Made by a program: the position numbers and the translations under genes
DNA from: JANYHY01 sp043784605
GTDB lineage: Bacteria > Myxococcota_A > Polyangia > Polyangiales > Polyangiaceae
Assembly (NCBI GenBank): GCA_043784605.1
Contig: JAYVYD010000377.1
Span: 1-11,622 of the forward strand
Direction of reading: 5' to 3'
Length of the DNA: 11,622 nt
Notes under the pieces: generated by a model
Database searches by the model: none
Told to the model about the DNA's origin: nothing
The model's input: the letters and a program-made list of their open reading frames with translations, nothing else
Shown: positions 1 through 7,220 of the stretch, one piece after another
Layout: every line of letters begins with the position of its first letter
Position numbering within the stretch: the first letter of the stretch is position 1

Positions 1-324
1 GCCGGTGGTGATTTCATCAAGACGTCCACGGGCAAGGTCGTCCCCGCGGCGACTCCCGCGGTGACGCTCGTGATGCTCGAGGCGATTCGCGATCACTTCT
101 GCGCGACGGGCCGCAAGGTGGGGATGAAGCCGGCCGGCGGCATCCGCACGGCGAAGCAGGCGCTGCATTATCTCGTGATCGTCAAAGAGACTTTGGGAGA
201 CGCGTGGCTCACCCCCGACCTATTCAGGTTCGGCGCGAGTACGCTGCTCAATGACGTGCTCATGCAAATCGAGAAGGAGAAGACCGGCAGCTACCAAGCC
301 TCCGAAGACTTCTCCAAAGACTGA
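1..324 (+). CDS. deoC: Deoxyribose-phosphate aldolase (DERA), C-terminal part, cut by window start
   Basis: DERA cleaves 2-deoxyribose-5-phosphate to acetaldehyde and glyceraldehyde-3-phosphate in deoxynucleoside catabolism. The open frame enters from base 1 and 107 residues are visible. The segment GGDFIKTSTGK (visible residues 2-12) carries the Schiff-base lysine at visible residue 7. VGMKPAGGIRT carries the second active-site lysine at visible residue 43 and the phosphate-binding GGIR. The tail (LGDAWLTPDLFRFGAST, then a TGSYQ-type end) follows the longer human/actinobacterial DERA better than the short E. coli enzyme. The true start lies outside the window, and internal GTG codons such as base 61 are not starts. 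The stop is 9 bp before the ALDH start, and GAGGA at 323-327, overlapping the stop, serves as the next gene's ribosome site. Family assignment is secure. Confidence 0.95.
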   Translation, partial: AGGDFIKTSTGKVVPAATPAVTLVMLEAIRDHFCATGRKVGMKPAGGIRTAKQALHYLVIVKETLGDAWLTPDLFRFGASTLLNDVLMQIEKEKTGSYQASEDFSKD

Positions 325-333
325 GGACGAACG

Positions 334-1857
334 ATGGCTGCCAAGAGGACGAAACTGCCAGTGCGCGCGTCGACGGCGCAACCCACGTTGGCCGATCAAT
401 ACGCGCTGCAATTCGGCAATGCGTGGCCGTACGCGCCCTCCCCCGAGGCGACGGACCACGTTCGCCTGGAGAGCCGCTATGAGCTCTTCGTTGGTGGCAA
501 ATGGCAAAAGCCATTATCGAACAAATATTTCGCGACTATCTCGCCGTCCACGGAGCAGAAGCTCGCGATGGTCGCCGAGGCAGACGAGCGAGACGTCGAT
601 CGCGCGGTGATCGCCGCGCGGCACGCGTTCGACAAGTATTGGTCGAAAATGCCCGGAAAAGAGCGGGCAAAATACATCTTCCGGATCGCGCGTGCGATTC
701 AGGAGAAGGCGCGTGAGCTCGCAATCGTAGAATCGATGGACGGCGGCAAGCCCATCAAGGAGTCGCGCGACGTCGACATCCCGCTCGCTGCGGCGCACTT
801 CTTTTATCACGCCGGCTGGGCGGACAAGCTCGACTACGCGTTTCAGGGACGCCGCGCGCGTCCGCTCGGTGTCGCGGGCCAAATCATCCCGTGGAACTTC
901 CCGCTGCTCATGGCCGCGTGGAAGCTCGCGCCCGCTCTCGCGTGCGGAAATACCGTAGTGCTCAAGCCCGCGGAGACGACGCCGCTCACCGCACTACTAC
1001 TCGCCAAGATCATCGAAGAAGCGGAGCTGCCGCCGGGCGTCGTCAACGTACTCACCGGCGCGGGTGCCACCGGCGCAGCGCTGGTCGCTCACAGAGACGT
1101 CGACAAGATCGCCTTCACCGGATCCACGGACGTCGGCAAACGCATCGCGCGCTCGGTCGCCGGGAGCAAGAAGCGTCTCACGCTGGAGCTCGGCGGAAAG
1201 GCGGCCAACGTCATCTTCGCCGATGCGCCGCTCGATCAAGCGGTCGAGGGCATCGTCAGCGGCATCTACTTCAATCAAGGCCACGTGTGCTGCGCCGGCT
1301 CGCGCTTGCTCGTCGAGGAGAGCGTCCACGACGTGGTCGTGCGCAAGCTGCGCGATCGCATCGCCACGCTGCGCTTGGGCGACCCGCTCGACAAGAACAC
1401 GGACGTTGGCGCCATCAACTCCAAGATGCAGCTCGACAAGATCAAGCAGCTCGTCAAAGTCGGCGAAGACGAGGGCTGCAAGCGGTTCAGCTCTGCCTGC
1501 GAGATCCCGAAGAAGGGCTTCTGGTTCGCGCCCACGTTCTTCACGGAAGTGGCGCAGAGCAGCCGGATCGCGCGCGAGGAGATCTTCGGCCCGGTCCTTT
1601 CGGTGCTCACGTTCCGCACGCCAGACGAGGCGATCGAGAAGGCGAACAACACCATGTACGGGTTGTCCGCGGGCGTGTGGACGGACAAGGGCTCCAAGAT
1701 TTTCTGGATGGCACAGCGCCTCAAGGCGGGAGTGATCTGGGGCAACACCTACAACAAGTTCGACCCGACCTCCCCGTTCGGCGGCTACAAAGAGAGCGGC
1801 TTCGGCCGTGAGGGCGGGCGCCAAGGCCTCGCTGGCTATGTGGAGCTCGAAGGCTGA
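334..1857 (+). CDS. Aldehyde dehydrogenase, catalytically complete, ALDH16-like first half
   Basis: NAD(P)-dependent oxidation of an aldehyde to an acid, cytoplasmic; 507 aa, a normal ALDH length. Landmarks: PWNFP near residues 197-201 (oxyanion Asn), VVLKPAE with Lys211 and Glu214 (cofactor-ribose site, suggesting NAD), FTGSTDVGK from residue 261, LELGGK with general base Glu285, and GHVCCAGSR with nucleophile Cys319. The Glu-Cys spacing of 34 equals that of human ALDH2 (E268/C302). EEIFGPVLSV and SPFGGYKESGFGREGG are also intact. Start ATG 334 follows GAGGA with 6 nt spacing. It sits between deoC and an ALDH-like gene, so acetaldehyde from DeoC is a reasonable substrate, but that is inferred from context. 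The pairing with a degenerate ALDH suggests it is the active half of a split ALDH16-type enzyme. Confidence 0.95.
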   Translation: MAAKRTKLPVRASTAQPTLADQYALQFGNAWPYAPSPEATDHVRLESRYELFVGGKWQKPLSNKYFATISPSTEQKLAMVAEADERDVDRAVIAARHAFDKYWSKMPGKERAKYIFRIARAIQEKARELAIVESMDGGKPIKESRDVDIPLAAAHFFYHAGWADKLDYAFQGRRARPLGVAGQIIPWNFPLLMAAWKLAPALACGNTVVLKPAETTPLTALLLAKIIEEAELPPGVVNVLTGAGATGAALVAHRDVDKIAFTGSTDVGKRIARSVAGSKKRLTLELGGKAANVIFADAPLDQAVEGIVSGIYFNQGHVCCAGSRLLVEESVHDVVVRKLRDRIATLRLGDPLDKNTDVGAINSKMQLDKIKQLVKVGEDEGCKRFSSACEIPKKGFWFAPTFFTEVAQSSRIAREEIFGPVLSVLTFRTPDEAIEKANNTMYGLSAGVWTDKGSKIFWMAQRLKAGVIWGNTYNKFDPTSPFGGYKESGFGREGGRQGLAGYVELEG

Positions 1858-1858
1858 C

Positions 1859-2830
1859 ATGTCAACCACTCGCACCAAGAGCCGAAAAAACGGGCGCGGC
1901 GTAGTCGGTAGTCGCTCATTGCTAGTACGGGGGGCGACGCAGGCGGACGCATTCGCGCTCCCCGTGCGCGTCACGGTCAACAAGGCCTACAAGATGTTCA
2001 TCGGAGGTGCCTTCGTGCGCTCCGAGTCGGGGAGGTACCTCCAAGTGAAGGGCAACACCGCGTCTGCGGATCCAGAGATCGTCAACGTGCCGCGCGGGTC
2101 TCGCAAGGACGTGCGCGACGCGGTGCTCGCGGCGCACAGCGCGTCCGGGGCATGGGCGTCGCGTACGCCGTTCAACAAGAGCCAAATCCTCTATCGGCTT
2201 GCCGAAATGATGGAGTCCCGCAAAGCAGAGCTCATCGCCTCGCTCGCCCGCGGGGGCCAGAAGAACGCGCAGCGTGAGGTAGACGCGTGCATCGATCGCG
2301 CGGTCTTTTACGCGGGATTCGCGGACAAGTTCCACGCGCTGGTCGCGTCGAGCAACCCAGTCGCCGGCCCGCACTTCGGCTTCAGCGTGCCCGAGCCCAT
2401 GGGCGTCGTGTGCGTGATCGCGCCACCGTCGCCGTCTCTGCTGGGCCTCGTCTCCACCGTGCTGCCGGTGATCGCGGGCGGCAACGTGTGCGTCGTGCTG
2501 TGCGGCGAGTCTGACCCGCGGTCGTCGCTGCTCTGGTGCGAGTATCTGGCGACGAGCGATCTGCCTGGCGGGGTCGTCAACGTGCTCAGCGGTCATCCCA
2601 AGGAGGTCGCCCCGGTGATGGCGCGCCACCGTGAGGTCATCGCGCTCGACGCGTGGGGCGTGGACAAGAAGCTCGCGATCGAGCTCGAGCAGCTAGGCAC
2701 GGACAACGTCAAGCGCGTGAAGATCCACGCGGCCCCCGGCGATTGGTACGACGACCGTAAGTCTCAGGGCCTCGGCTTCATCGAGCGATTCCTCGAGACG
2801 AAGACCGTCTGGCATCCCGTCGGGATCTAG
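1859..2830 (+). CDS. ALDH-fold protein without active site (ALDH16 second-half-like)
   Basis: 323 aa. Residues ~46-245 align by eye with the N-terminal, cofactor-binding part of the preceding ALDH: MFIGGAFVRSESGR, then PEPMGVVCVIAPPSPSLL, then LPGGVVNVLSG. The PWNFP oxyanion Asn is replaced by PPSPS. The LKPAE segment reads LCGES (Cys215 for the cofactor-binding Lys). The FTGS and LELGGK segments and the whole catalytic-Cys domain are missing. A short C-terminal segment (FIERFLETKTVWHPVG) resembles an ALDH oligomerisation strand. It is therefore probably not an enzyme alone and more likely a structural partner of the upstream ALDH. ATG 1859 lies one base after that stop, with GAAGG at 1849-1853. 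Met46 is a less likely start. The reading frame is clean, so conserved reduction is preferred over a pseudogene. Confidence 0.85.
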   Translation: MSTTRTKSRKNGRGVVGSRSLLVRGATQADAFALPVRVTVNKAYKMFIGGAFVRSESGRYLQVKGNTASADPEIVNVPRGSRKDVRDAVLAAHSASGAWASRTPFNKSQILYRLAEMMESRKAELIASLARGGQKNAQREVDACIDRAVFYAGFADKFHALVASSNPVAGPHFGFSVPEPMGVVCVIAPPSPSLLGLVSTVLPVIAGGNVCVVLCGESDPRSSLLWCEYLATSDLPGGVVNVLSGHPKEVAPVMARHREVIALDAWGVDKKLAIELEQLGTDNVKRVKIHAAPGDWYDDRKSQGLGFIERFLETKTVWHPVGI

Positions 2831-2850
2831 CGCACAGACTCGGCGACCAC

Positions 2851-2863
2851 AGCGCGACGCGCT
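2851..2863. other. Small inverted repeat between the ALDH operon and gpx
   Basis: AGCGC-GAC-GCGCT can form a 5-bp stem with a 3-nt loop. Flanking GACC (2845-2848) and GGTC (2867-2870) could extend it past a bulge. It lies 21 bp after the stop of the ALDH-like gene and 43 bp before the gpx start. No T-run follows, so it is not a classical intrinsic terminator. It could be an attenuating hairpin or chance in GC-rich DNA. The rest of the 75-bp gap shows no clear promoter. Confidence 0.2.
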
Positions 2864-2905
2864 CGCGGTCTCCGACATCCAAGTAGACCACCCGAAGGAG
2901 CAGCC

Positions 2906-3385
2906 ATGCCCAGCGTTCACGATTTTTCCGCGAAGACCATCGACGGCGTCGACAAGAAACTCTCGGACTACAAAGGCCACGTGATGCTGGTCGTGAACGT
3001 CGCCAGCAAGTGCGGCCTCACTCCGCAATACAAGGCGCTCGAGGAGCTGCACGACGCGTATGGCAAGAAGGGACTCGACGTCGTCGGCTTTCCCGCAAAC
3101 GAGTTCGGCGCGCAAGAGCCGGGCACGGAGGCGGACATCAAGTCGTTTTGCACGAAGAACTACGGCGTGAAATTCGACATGATGAGCAAGGTCGTCGTGA
3201 AGGGTGACGGTATGCACCCGCTATTTGCTTATCTGACGAAGGACTCGAAGTTCGCCGGCGAGATCAAATGGAACTTCAACAAGTTCCTCATCGGCAAAGA
3301 CGGCAGCGTGCTCGCGCGCTTCGAGCCGAAAGTAGAGCCGAACAGCCCCGAGGTCGTTGCCGCCATCGAGAAAGCTCTGGCTTGA
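2906..3385 (+). CDS. Glutathione peroxidase family protein (Cys type)
   Basis: Reduces hydrogen and lipid peroxides in the cytoplasm. 159 aa, normal for bacterial GPx (BtuE-like), with no signal peptide. NVASKCGLTPQY holds peroxidatic Cys36. PANEFGAQEPG holds Gln70. KWNFNKFLIGKDG holds Trp122 and Asn123, completing the Cys-Gln-Trp-Asn tetrad. FCTKNYGVKF holds Cys82, the position of the resolving Cys in thioredoxin-dependent GPx proteins, so thioredoxin is the likelier electron donor despite the family name. The active-site codon is TGC, so it is not a selenoprotein. AAGGAG at 2895-2900 sits 5 nt before ATG 2906, the best ribosome site in the window. The stop overlaps the likely uvrA start, suggesting co-expression with DNA repair. 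Confidence 0.95.
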   Translation: MPSVHDFSAKTIDGVDKKLSDYKGHVMLVVNVASKCGLTPQYKALEELHDAYGKKGLDVVGFPANEFGAQEPGTEADIKSFCTKNYGVKFDMMSKVVVKGDGMHPLFAYLTKDSKFAGEIKWNFNKFLIGKDGSVLARFEPKVEPNSPEVVAAIEKALA

Positions 3386-6213
3386 AGAGCAGACCCGGCG
3401 CCGACGACGGCGAGATCGTCATCACCGGGGCGCACGAGCACAACCTCAAGAACGTCACTGTCCGCATCCCGAAGAAGCGCCTCGTCGTCGTGACGGGGCC
3501 TTCCGGGAGCGGAAAGTCTTCGCTCGCATTCGACACGTTGTTCGCCGAGGGCCAGCGGCGATATGTCGAGAGCCTCTCGTCGTATGCGCGGCAGTTCTTG
3601 GGGCAGATGGACAAACCCAAGTACGAGCGCATTCGCGGCTTGTCACCGACGATCGCGATCGAGCAGAAGGCGGCATCGAACAACCCACGATCGACCGTGG
3701 GCACCATCACGGAGATTCACGACTACCTGCGTGTCCTCTACGCGCGCGTCGGCGTGCAGCACTGCCCCAGCTGCGGCACAAAAGCGATCGCGCAGACCGC
3801 AGAGCAGATCGCACGGGCGCTCGCCGCGCTACCGCCAGGCACGAAGCTCACCGTGTTCGCGCCGCTCGTGCGAGGCAAGAAGGGCGAGCACGAGCAAATC
3901 GTCGCCGAGGCTAAAAAGAAGGGCTTCGTGAGACTTCGCGTGGACGGCAGGCTGGTCGACACGAGCGAGGAGACCGTGCGTCTCGACAAGAAGAGCAAGC
4001 ACGACATCGACGCGCTCATCGACCGAATCGTCATCAAGGCAGACCAGAAGGATCGTATCACCGAGTCCGTGGAGTCCGCGCTGCGTGAGGGTGGGGGAGT
4101 GCTCTTCGCGCAAGTCCCCAATCAGCCGGACCGAATCCATAGCGAGCACCGCGCGTGTCATGACTGCGGGATTTCGTTCGACGAGCTCACACCTCAATCG
4201 TTCAGCTTCAACGCGCCGCAGGGTGCCTGCGAGACGTGCGATGGCCTTGGCTCACGCCCGGAGATGGACGCGGAGCTCGTCGTTGACAAGCCCGATCTGT
4301 CCATCCAGGACGGCGCCATCTCCGTGTGGGCCGCATCCATGGCGCGCGGCGAAGGCTGGAAGAGCGAGTGGGTGACTGAGCTGTTGCGAGAGCTGAACGT
4401 CCCCGCGAACGTTCCGTGGAAGGACCTGCCGAAGTCCGCGCACGACGCGGTCATTTGGGGCAAGAGCGGCAAGCGTGCTCTTTGGGAGGGCCTCGCGCCC
4501 ATGCTCATGAGGCGCTTCAAGTCAGCCGCCTCCGACGACATGCGTGCGTATTACAGCAAGTACCTCTCCGAGAAGCCTTGCCAGGCGTGCTCGGGCAGGC
4601 GGCTGCGTAAGGAGAGCCGTGCCGTGCGGGTTGGAGGCGTCTCGATCGACGCGCTCACGGAGATGACGATCAAGCGCGCGCACGAGCACGTGTCCACGAT
4701 GAAGCTCGGCGGCGAGCAGGCGACAATCGCCGCGGAGCTGAACAAAGAGATCCTGGGGCGCCTCGGCTTCTTGCTCGACGTCGGCCTCGAGTACCTCACG
4801 CTCGGGAGGGCGGCCGGCACGCTCTCGGGCGGTGAGAGTCAGCGCATTCGCCTCGCGTCGCAGATCGGCAGCGAGCTCGAGGGCGTCGTCTACGTCCTGG
4901 ACGAGCCGTCGATCGGCCTGCATCCGAGAGACAACGGCAGGCTGCTGAAGACGCTCTTGAAGCTTCGCGATCTCGGCAACTCTGTCGTCGTCGTCGAGCA
5001 CGACGAAGAGACCATGCTTTCTGCGGACTGGATCGTGGACTTCGGACCCGGCGCCGGAGAGCTCGGCGGCCGTGTCGTCGGCGAGGGAACTCCGAAACAG
5101 TTGATGAGTCAAAAGTCGTCCCTCACGGGGCAGTTTTTGTCTCACAAGCGCGTGATCGCGATCCCGAAGGTCCGCCGCCCGGGCTCAGGCGAGTCGATCA
5201 TCGTGCGCGGCGCGCGCGAGCACAACCTGAAGAAGATCGACGTCGAGATCCCGCTCGGCAAGCTCGTATGCGTGTCGGGCGTGTCGGGCGCGGGCAAGTC
5301 CACGCTCGTGCACCGCATCTTGTATCCCGCGCTCGCTCGCGCGCTGCACGAGTCACGCGCTCCGGTGGGCGCGCACGACGGCATCAAGGGTCTCGAGCAC
5401 ATCGGCAAGGTGATCGCGATCGATCAGCAGCCCATCGGGCGAACGCCACGCAGCAACCCGGCGACCTACACGAAGCTTTGGGATCACGTGCGCGCGCTGT
5501 TCGCCGTGACGCCCGAGGCAAAAAAGAGTGGCTACGGACCCGGTCGATTCTCGTTCAACGTGAAAGGCGGGCGCTGCGAGGCGTGCGGCGGCGACGGACT
5601 CAAGACCGTCGAGATGCATTTCCTCCCAGACGTGTACGTCACATGCGACGCGTGCAACGGACGGCGCTTCAACGAGGCCACCCTGCGCGTGAAGTATCGC
5701 GACAAGTCGATCGCCGACGTGCTCGACCTGAGCGTCTCCGACGCGCGCAAGATCTTCTCCGTGCACAAAGAGATCGCGCGCGCACTCTCGACGCTCGATG
5801 ACGTGGGCCTCGGCTATCTGCGCCTCGGGCAGCCCTCTCCGACGCTCTCCGGCGGCGAGGCCCAGCGCATCAAGCTCGCACGAGAGCTCTCGCGCGTCGC
5901 GACCGGCGACACGCTCTACATCTTGGACGAGCCCACCACCGGCCTGCACTTCCAGGACGTCGAGCGCCTCCTCGACGTGCTCTCGCGCCTGGTGGACGCG
6001 GGAAATACAGTGCTCGTGATCGAGCATCACATCGACGTGATCAAGAGCGCCGACTGGGTGATCGACATCGGCCCCGAAGGCGGCGATGCGGGCGGAGAGC
6101 TCGTCGCCGAGGGAACGCCGGAGCAAGTCGCGAAATCACGCACGAGCTACACGGGTCATGCACTCGCGAAAGCGTTAGCTCACGGCGCGCGCGCGCAGCG
6201 GAAACCCGCGTAG
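3382..6213 (+). CDS. uvrA: Excinuclease ABC subunit A
   Basis: ATP-dependent damage sensor of UvrABC nucleotide-excision repair; binds DNA as a dimer and loads UvrB. From TTG 3382 it is 943 aa, matching the usual ~940. First ABC unit: Walker A GPSGSGKSS with Lys45, signature LSGGESQR at 481-488, Walker B VLDEP at 505-509. Second: Walker A with Lys639, signature LSGGEAQR at 822-829, Walker B ILDEP at 847-851. Zinc sites are Cys259/262/283/286 and Cys732/735/755/758. A pair Cys128/131 sits at the start of the UvrB-binding region. The frame stays open upstream to 3268, but that part overlaps gpx codons and has no family match. TTG 3382 shares TTGA with the gpx stop and has a weak GAGAAAG at 3368-3374. 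All key residues are present. Confidence 0.96.
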   Translation: MKSRPGADDGEIVITGAHEHNLKNVTVRIPKKRLVVVTGPSGSGKSSLAFDTLFAEGQRRYVESLSSYARQFLGQMDKPKYERIRGLSPTIAIEQKAASNNPRSTVGTITEIHDYLRVLYARVGVQHCPSCGTKAIAQTAEQIARALAALPPGTKLTVFAPLVRGKKGEHEQIVAEAKKKGFVRLRVDGRLVDTSEETVRLDKKSKHDIDALIDRIVIKADQKDRITESVESALREGGGVLFAQVPNQPDRIHSEHRACHDCGISFDELTPQSFSFNAPQGACETCDGLGSRPEMDAELVVDKPDLSIQDGAISVWAASMARGEGWKSEWVTELLRELNVPANVPWKDLPKSAHDAVIWGKSGKRALWEGLAPMLMRRFKSAASDDMRAYYSKYLSEKPCQACSGRRLRKESRAVRVGGVSIDALTEMTIKRAHEHVSTMKLGGEQATIAAELNKEILGRLGFLLDVGLEYLTLGRAAGTLSGGESQRIRLASQIGSELEGVVYVLDEPSIGLHPRDNGRLLKTLLKLRDLGNSVVVVEHDEETMLSADWIVDFGPGAGELGGRVVGEGTPKQLMSQKSSLTGQFLSHKRVIAIPKVRRPGSGESIIVRGAREHNLKKIDVEIPLGKLVCVSGVSGAGKSTLVHRILYPALARALHESRAPVGAHDGIKGLEHIGKVIAIDQQPIGRTPRSNPATYTKLWDHVRALFAVTPEAKKSGYGPGRFSFNVKGGRCEACGGDGLKTVEMHFLPDVYVTCDACNGRRFNEATLRVKYRDKSIADVLDLSVSDARKIFSVHKEIARALSTLDDVGLGYLRLGQPSPTLSGGEAQRIKLARELSRVATGDTLYILDEPTTGLHFQDVERLLDVLSRLVDAGNTVLVIEHHIDVIKSADWVIDIGPEGGDAGGELVAEGTPEQVAKSRTSYTGHALAKALAHGARAQRKPA

Positions 6214-6620
6214 TCCGCCGCAGTCTCGCGGGTGCTAAGAGGTCGGTTGGGCGGAAAGAGGTACTGGGCGTCTGAGTCTAGGTAATCGACGCCGCGGATG
6301 ACGCGCGGTGCCACCGTCCTCGATCAAGTCCAGATAGGCGCAGTCGTTACAGGTGCCGGTGTAGTTCGCGGTGTAGTAGTCCAAAATCCACTCGACCAGG
6401 TTGCCTACGAGATCGAGCGTGACCCACGCTCCGAATCCTTGAGTCGGTGTGCCTACTGGGGCGATGCTACCGACACCGGCCTCGCAAGACGCGTCGGCGT
6501 TGCCCGTTGGAGAGTAGCAGCCATAGATCGCAAGTTCGTTCTTGATGCCTGGCGCTTGTGGACCCCACGGGTACAGGCGGGAGAGGTCACCGCCCGCAGC
6601 GGCGTACTCCCATTCCAACC
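6180..6620 (-). pseudogene. Remnant of an FGE-sulfatase (SUMF1/FGE-fold) protein
   Basis: Only the C-terminal half of an FGE-fold protein remains. LEWEYAAAGGD, then RLYPWG, then GSIAPVGTPTQG, then LDLVGNLVEW, then CNDCAYL are typical of this fold in order. The frame breaks at about 6300: the expected ARVIRG reads cgt-c-atc, consistent with loss of two bases. The continuation in the shifted frame reads VDYLDSDAQY, PPNR, then the standard end GFRCAR and a stop at 6180-6182. That end overlaps the uvrA 3' end by 34 bp on the opposite strand. The N-terminal half is missing: the sequence joins directly to a TPR/PEGA gene remnant near 6620. Only part of the fold remains, so no function is expected. 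Myxobacterial members often lack the sulfatase-activating Cys pair; none is visible here. Confidence 0.8.
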
Positions 6621-7195
6621 CGACGATTCCTGTCCCACCCAATACGAAGCCGGCGATGCGTTGTGTGTTTGCGGGCGGCGGAGCTTCAGTCGAATCCTTG
6701 ATGGTGATGGTTGTTTCTGCCTCATGGCTCTCGGCCCCGAGCGTGATGCGCTCACGACGACCGCGATCGCCCTCTCGTATGACCGGCTTCTGGACGACCG
6801 GGCTTCGGCCCACCGTCTCGAACGTGAAGGTGTGTTCGCCAGGGTCGGCGGCGAGAGCCGTCCCGTCGAGCTTGTCCGCGAGAGGCTGACCGTCGACGGT
6901 CACGCGAACGGCGGTGAGGTCCTTACCCGAGGGTCCCTCGCCTCGAACACTAGAGTGGGTATGACGCGGTCCAGCTCGTCGAGGCGTCGCCCGCAGTCGT
7001 CGCGCACCGCAGTAGGACACGCAGACGAAGAGCAAGCTCGGAGCGCAGCCAGCGCATCTCGGAGCTTGCCCGTTCTCTGCGAAGAGTCGGGGGGGGCTGA
7101 CCTTGCACGTTGGCGTCGATGCACTCCTTCTTCGTCATGTCCGCGGCGCCAGCACTCGTCGCCGAGAGCGCGATTGCGCAGAGAACGCTGGGCAT
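6621..7195 (-). pseudogene. Remnant of a secreted TPR/PEGA-type protein, frameshifted and fused to the FGE remnant
   Basis: Three reading frames together spell one protein. From ATG 7195: a signal peptide (MPSVLCAIALSATSAGAA) and KKECIDANVQGQ. Then, after a G8 tract (7089-7096), a second frame gives RTGKLRDALAALRACSSSAC and DDCGRRLDELDRVIPTLVFE. After an apparent 1-bp loss at 6931-6933, a third frame gives PSGKDLTAVRVTVDGQ, LDGTALAADPGEHTF, VIREGDRGRRERI and the start of a membrane segment (IAGFVLGGTGIVG). At about 6620 this runs in frame into FGE sequence, so the membrane end was deleted. The architecture is that of periplasmic TPR plus PEGA-like proteins found beside myxobacterial kinases. 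The original start may have been the ATCAAG near 7208 (expected ATG). Two frameshifts plus a fusion argue for real decay, though either shift alone could be a base-calling error. Confidence 0.75.
7089..7096. repeat. G8 homopolymer at a frameshift
   Basis: Eight consecutive G on the plus strand (C8 in the sense of the remnant gene), just after the signal peptide and CIDANVQGQ segment. The preceding and following segments of the protein are in register only if the tract has 6 or 9 bases, so the present length breaks the gene. It could be a slippage mutation, an on/off tract or a sequencing error. Confidence 0.8.
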
Positions 7196-7220
7196 CAAGA
7201 CGCGCTTGATGGGCGCGCCA

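Noticed and set aside
997..1983. 328-codon open frame on the minus strand opposite the ALDH genes
   Set aside because: It lies opposite a fully conserved ALDH. Its composition is that of a mirror frame and no start context or domain is visible.
1859..2830. The short ALDH-like gene as a pseudogene of the upstream ALDH
   Set aside because: The frame is clean with a good ribosome site, it keeps a specific C-terminal segment, and the losses match those expected for an ALDH16-type second domain, so a conserved non-catalytic role is more likely.
2851..2870. Intrinsic terminator after the ALDH operon
   Set aside because: The hairpin is small and no T-rich tract follows. It is kept only as a low-confidence inverted repeat.
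3011..3013. Possible selenocysteine at the glutathione peroxidase active site
   Set aside because: The codon is TGC (Cys36), so no recoding is involved.
3268..3381. Upstream extension of uvrA from ATG 3268
   Set aside because: It lies entirely in gpx coding sequence, is Arg/Gln-rich, and would make UvrA 38 residues longer than its family.
5353..6126. 257-codon open frame on the minus strand opposite uvrA
   Set aside because: uvrA is intact and conserved over this stretch, and the antisense product has no family features.
6235..7035. A single intact 266-aa minus-strand protein
   Set aside because: Its first ~35 residues are out-of-frame sequence from the TPR region and its last ~20 are out-of-frame FGE sequence. 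Only the middle matches known families, so it is part of a broken gene.
6298..7209. 303-codon plus-strand frame across the pseudogene region, which could have been a real gene in place of decay
   Set aside because: Its protein has no recognisable motifs, whereas the minus strand spells ordered TPR/PEGA and FGE segments. The open frame is a by-product of GC bias.
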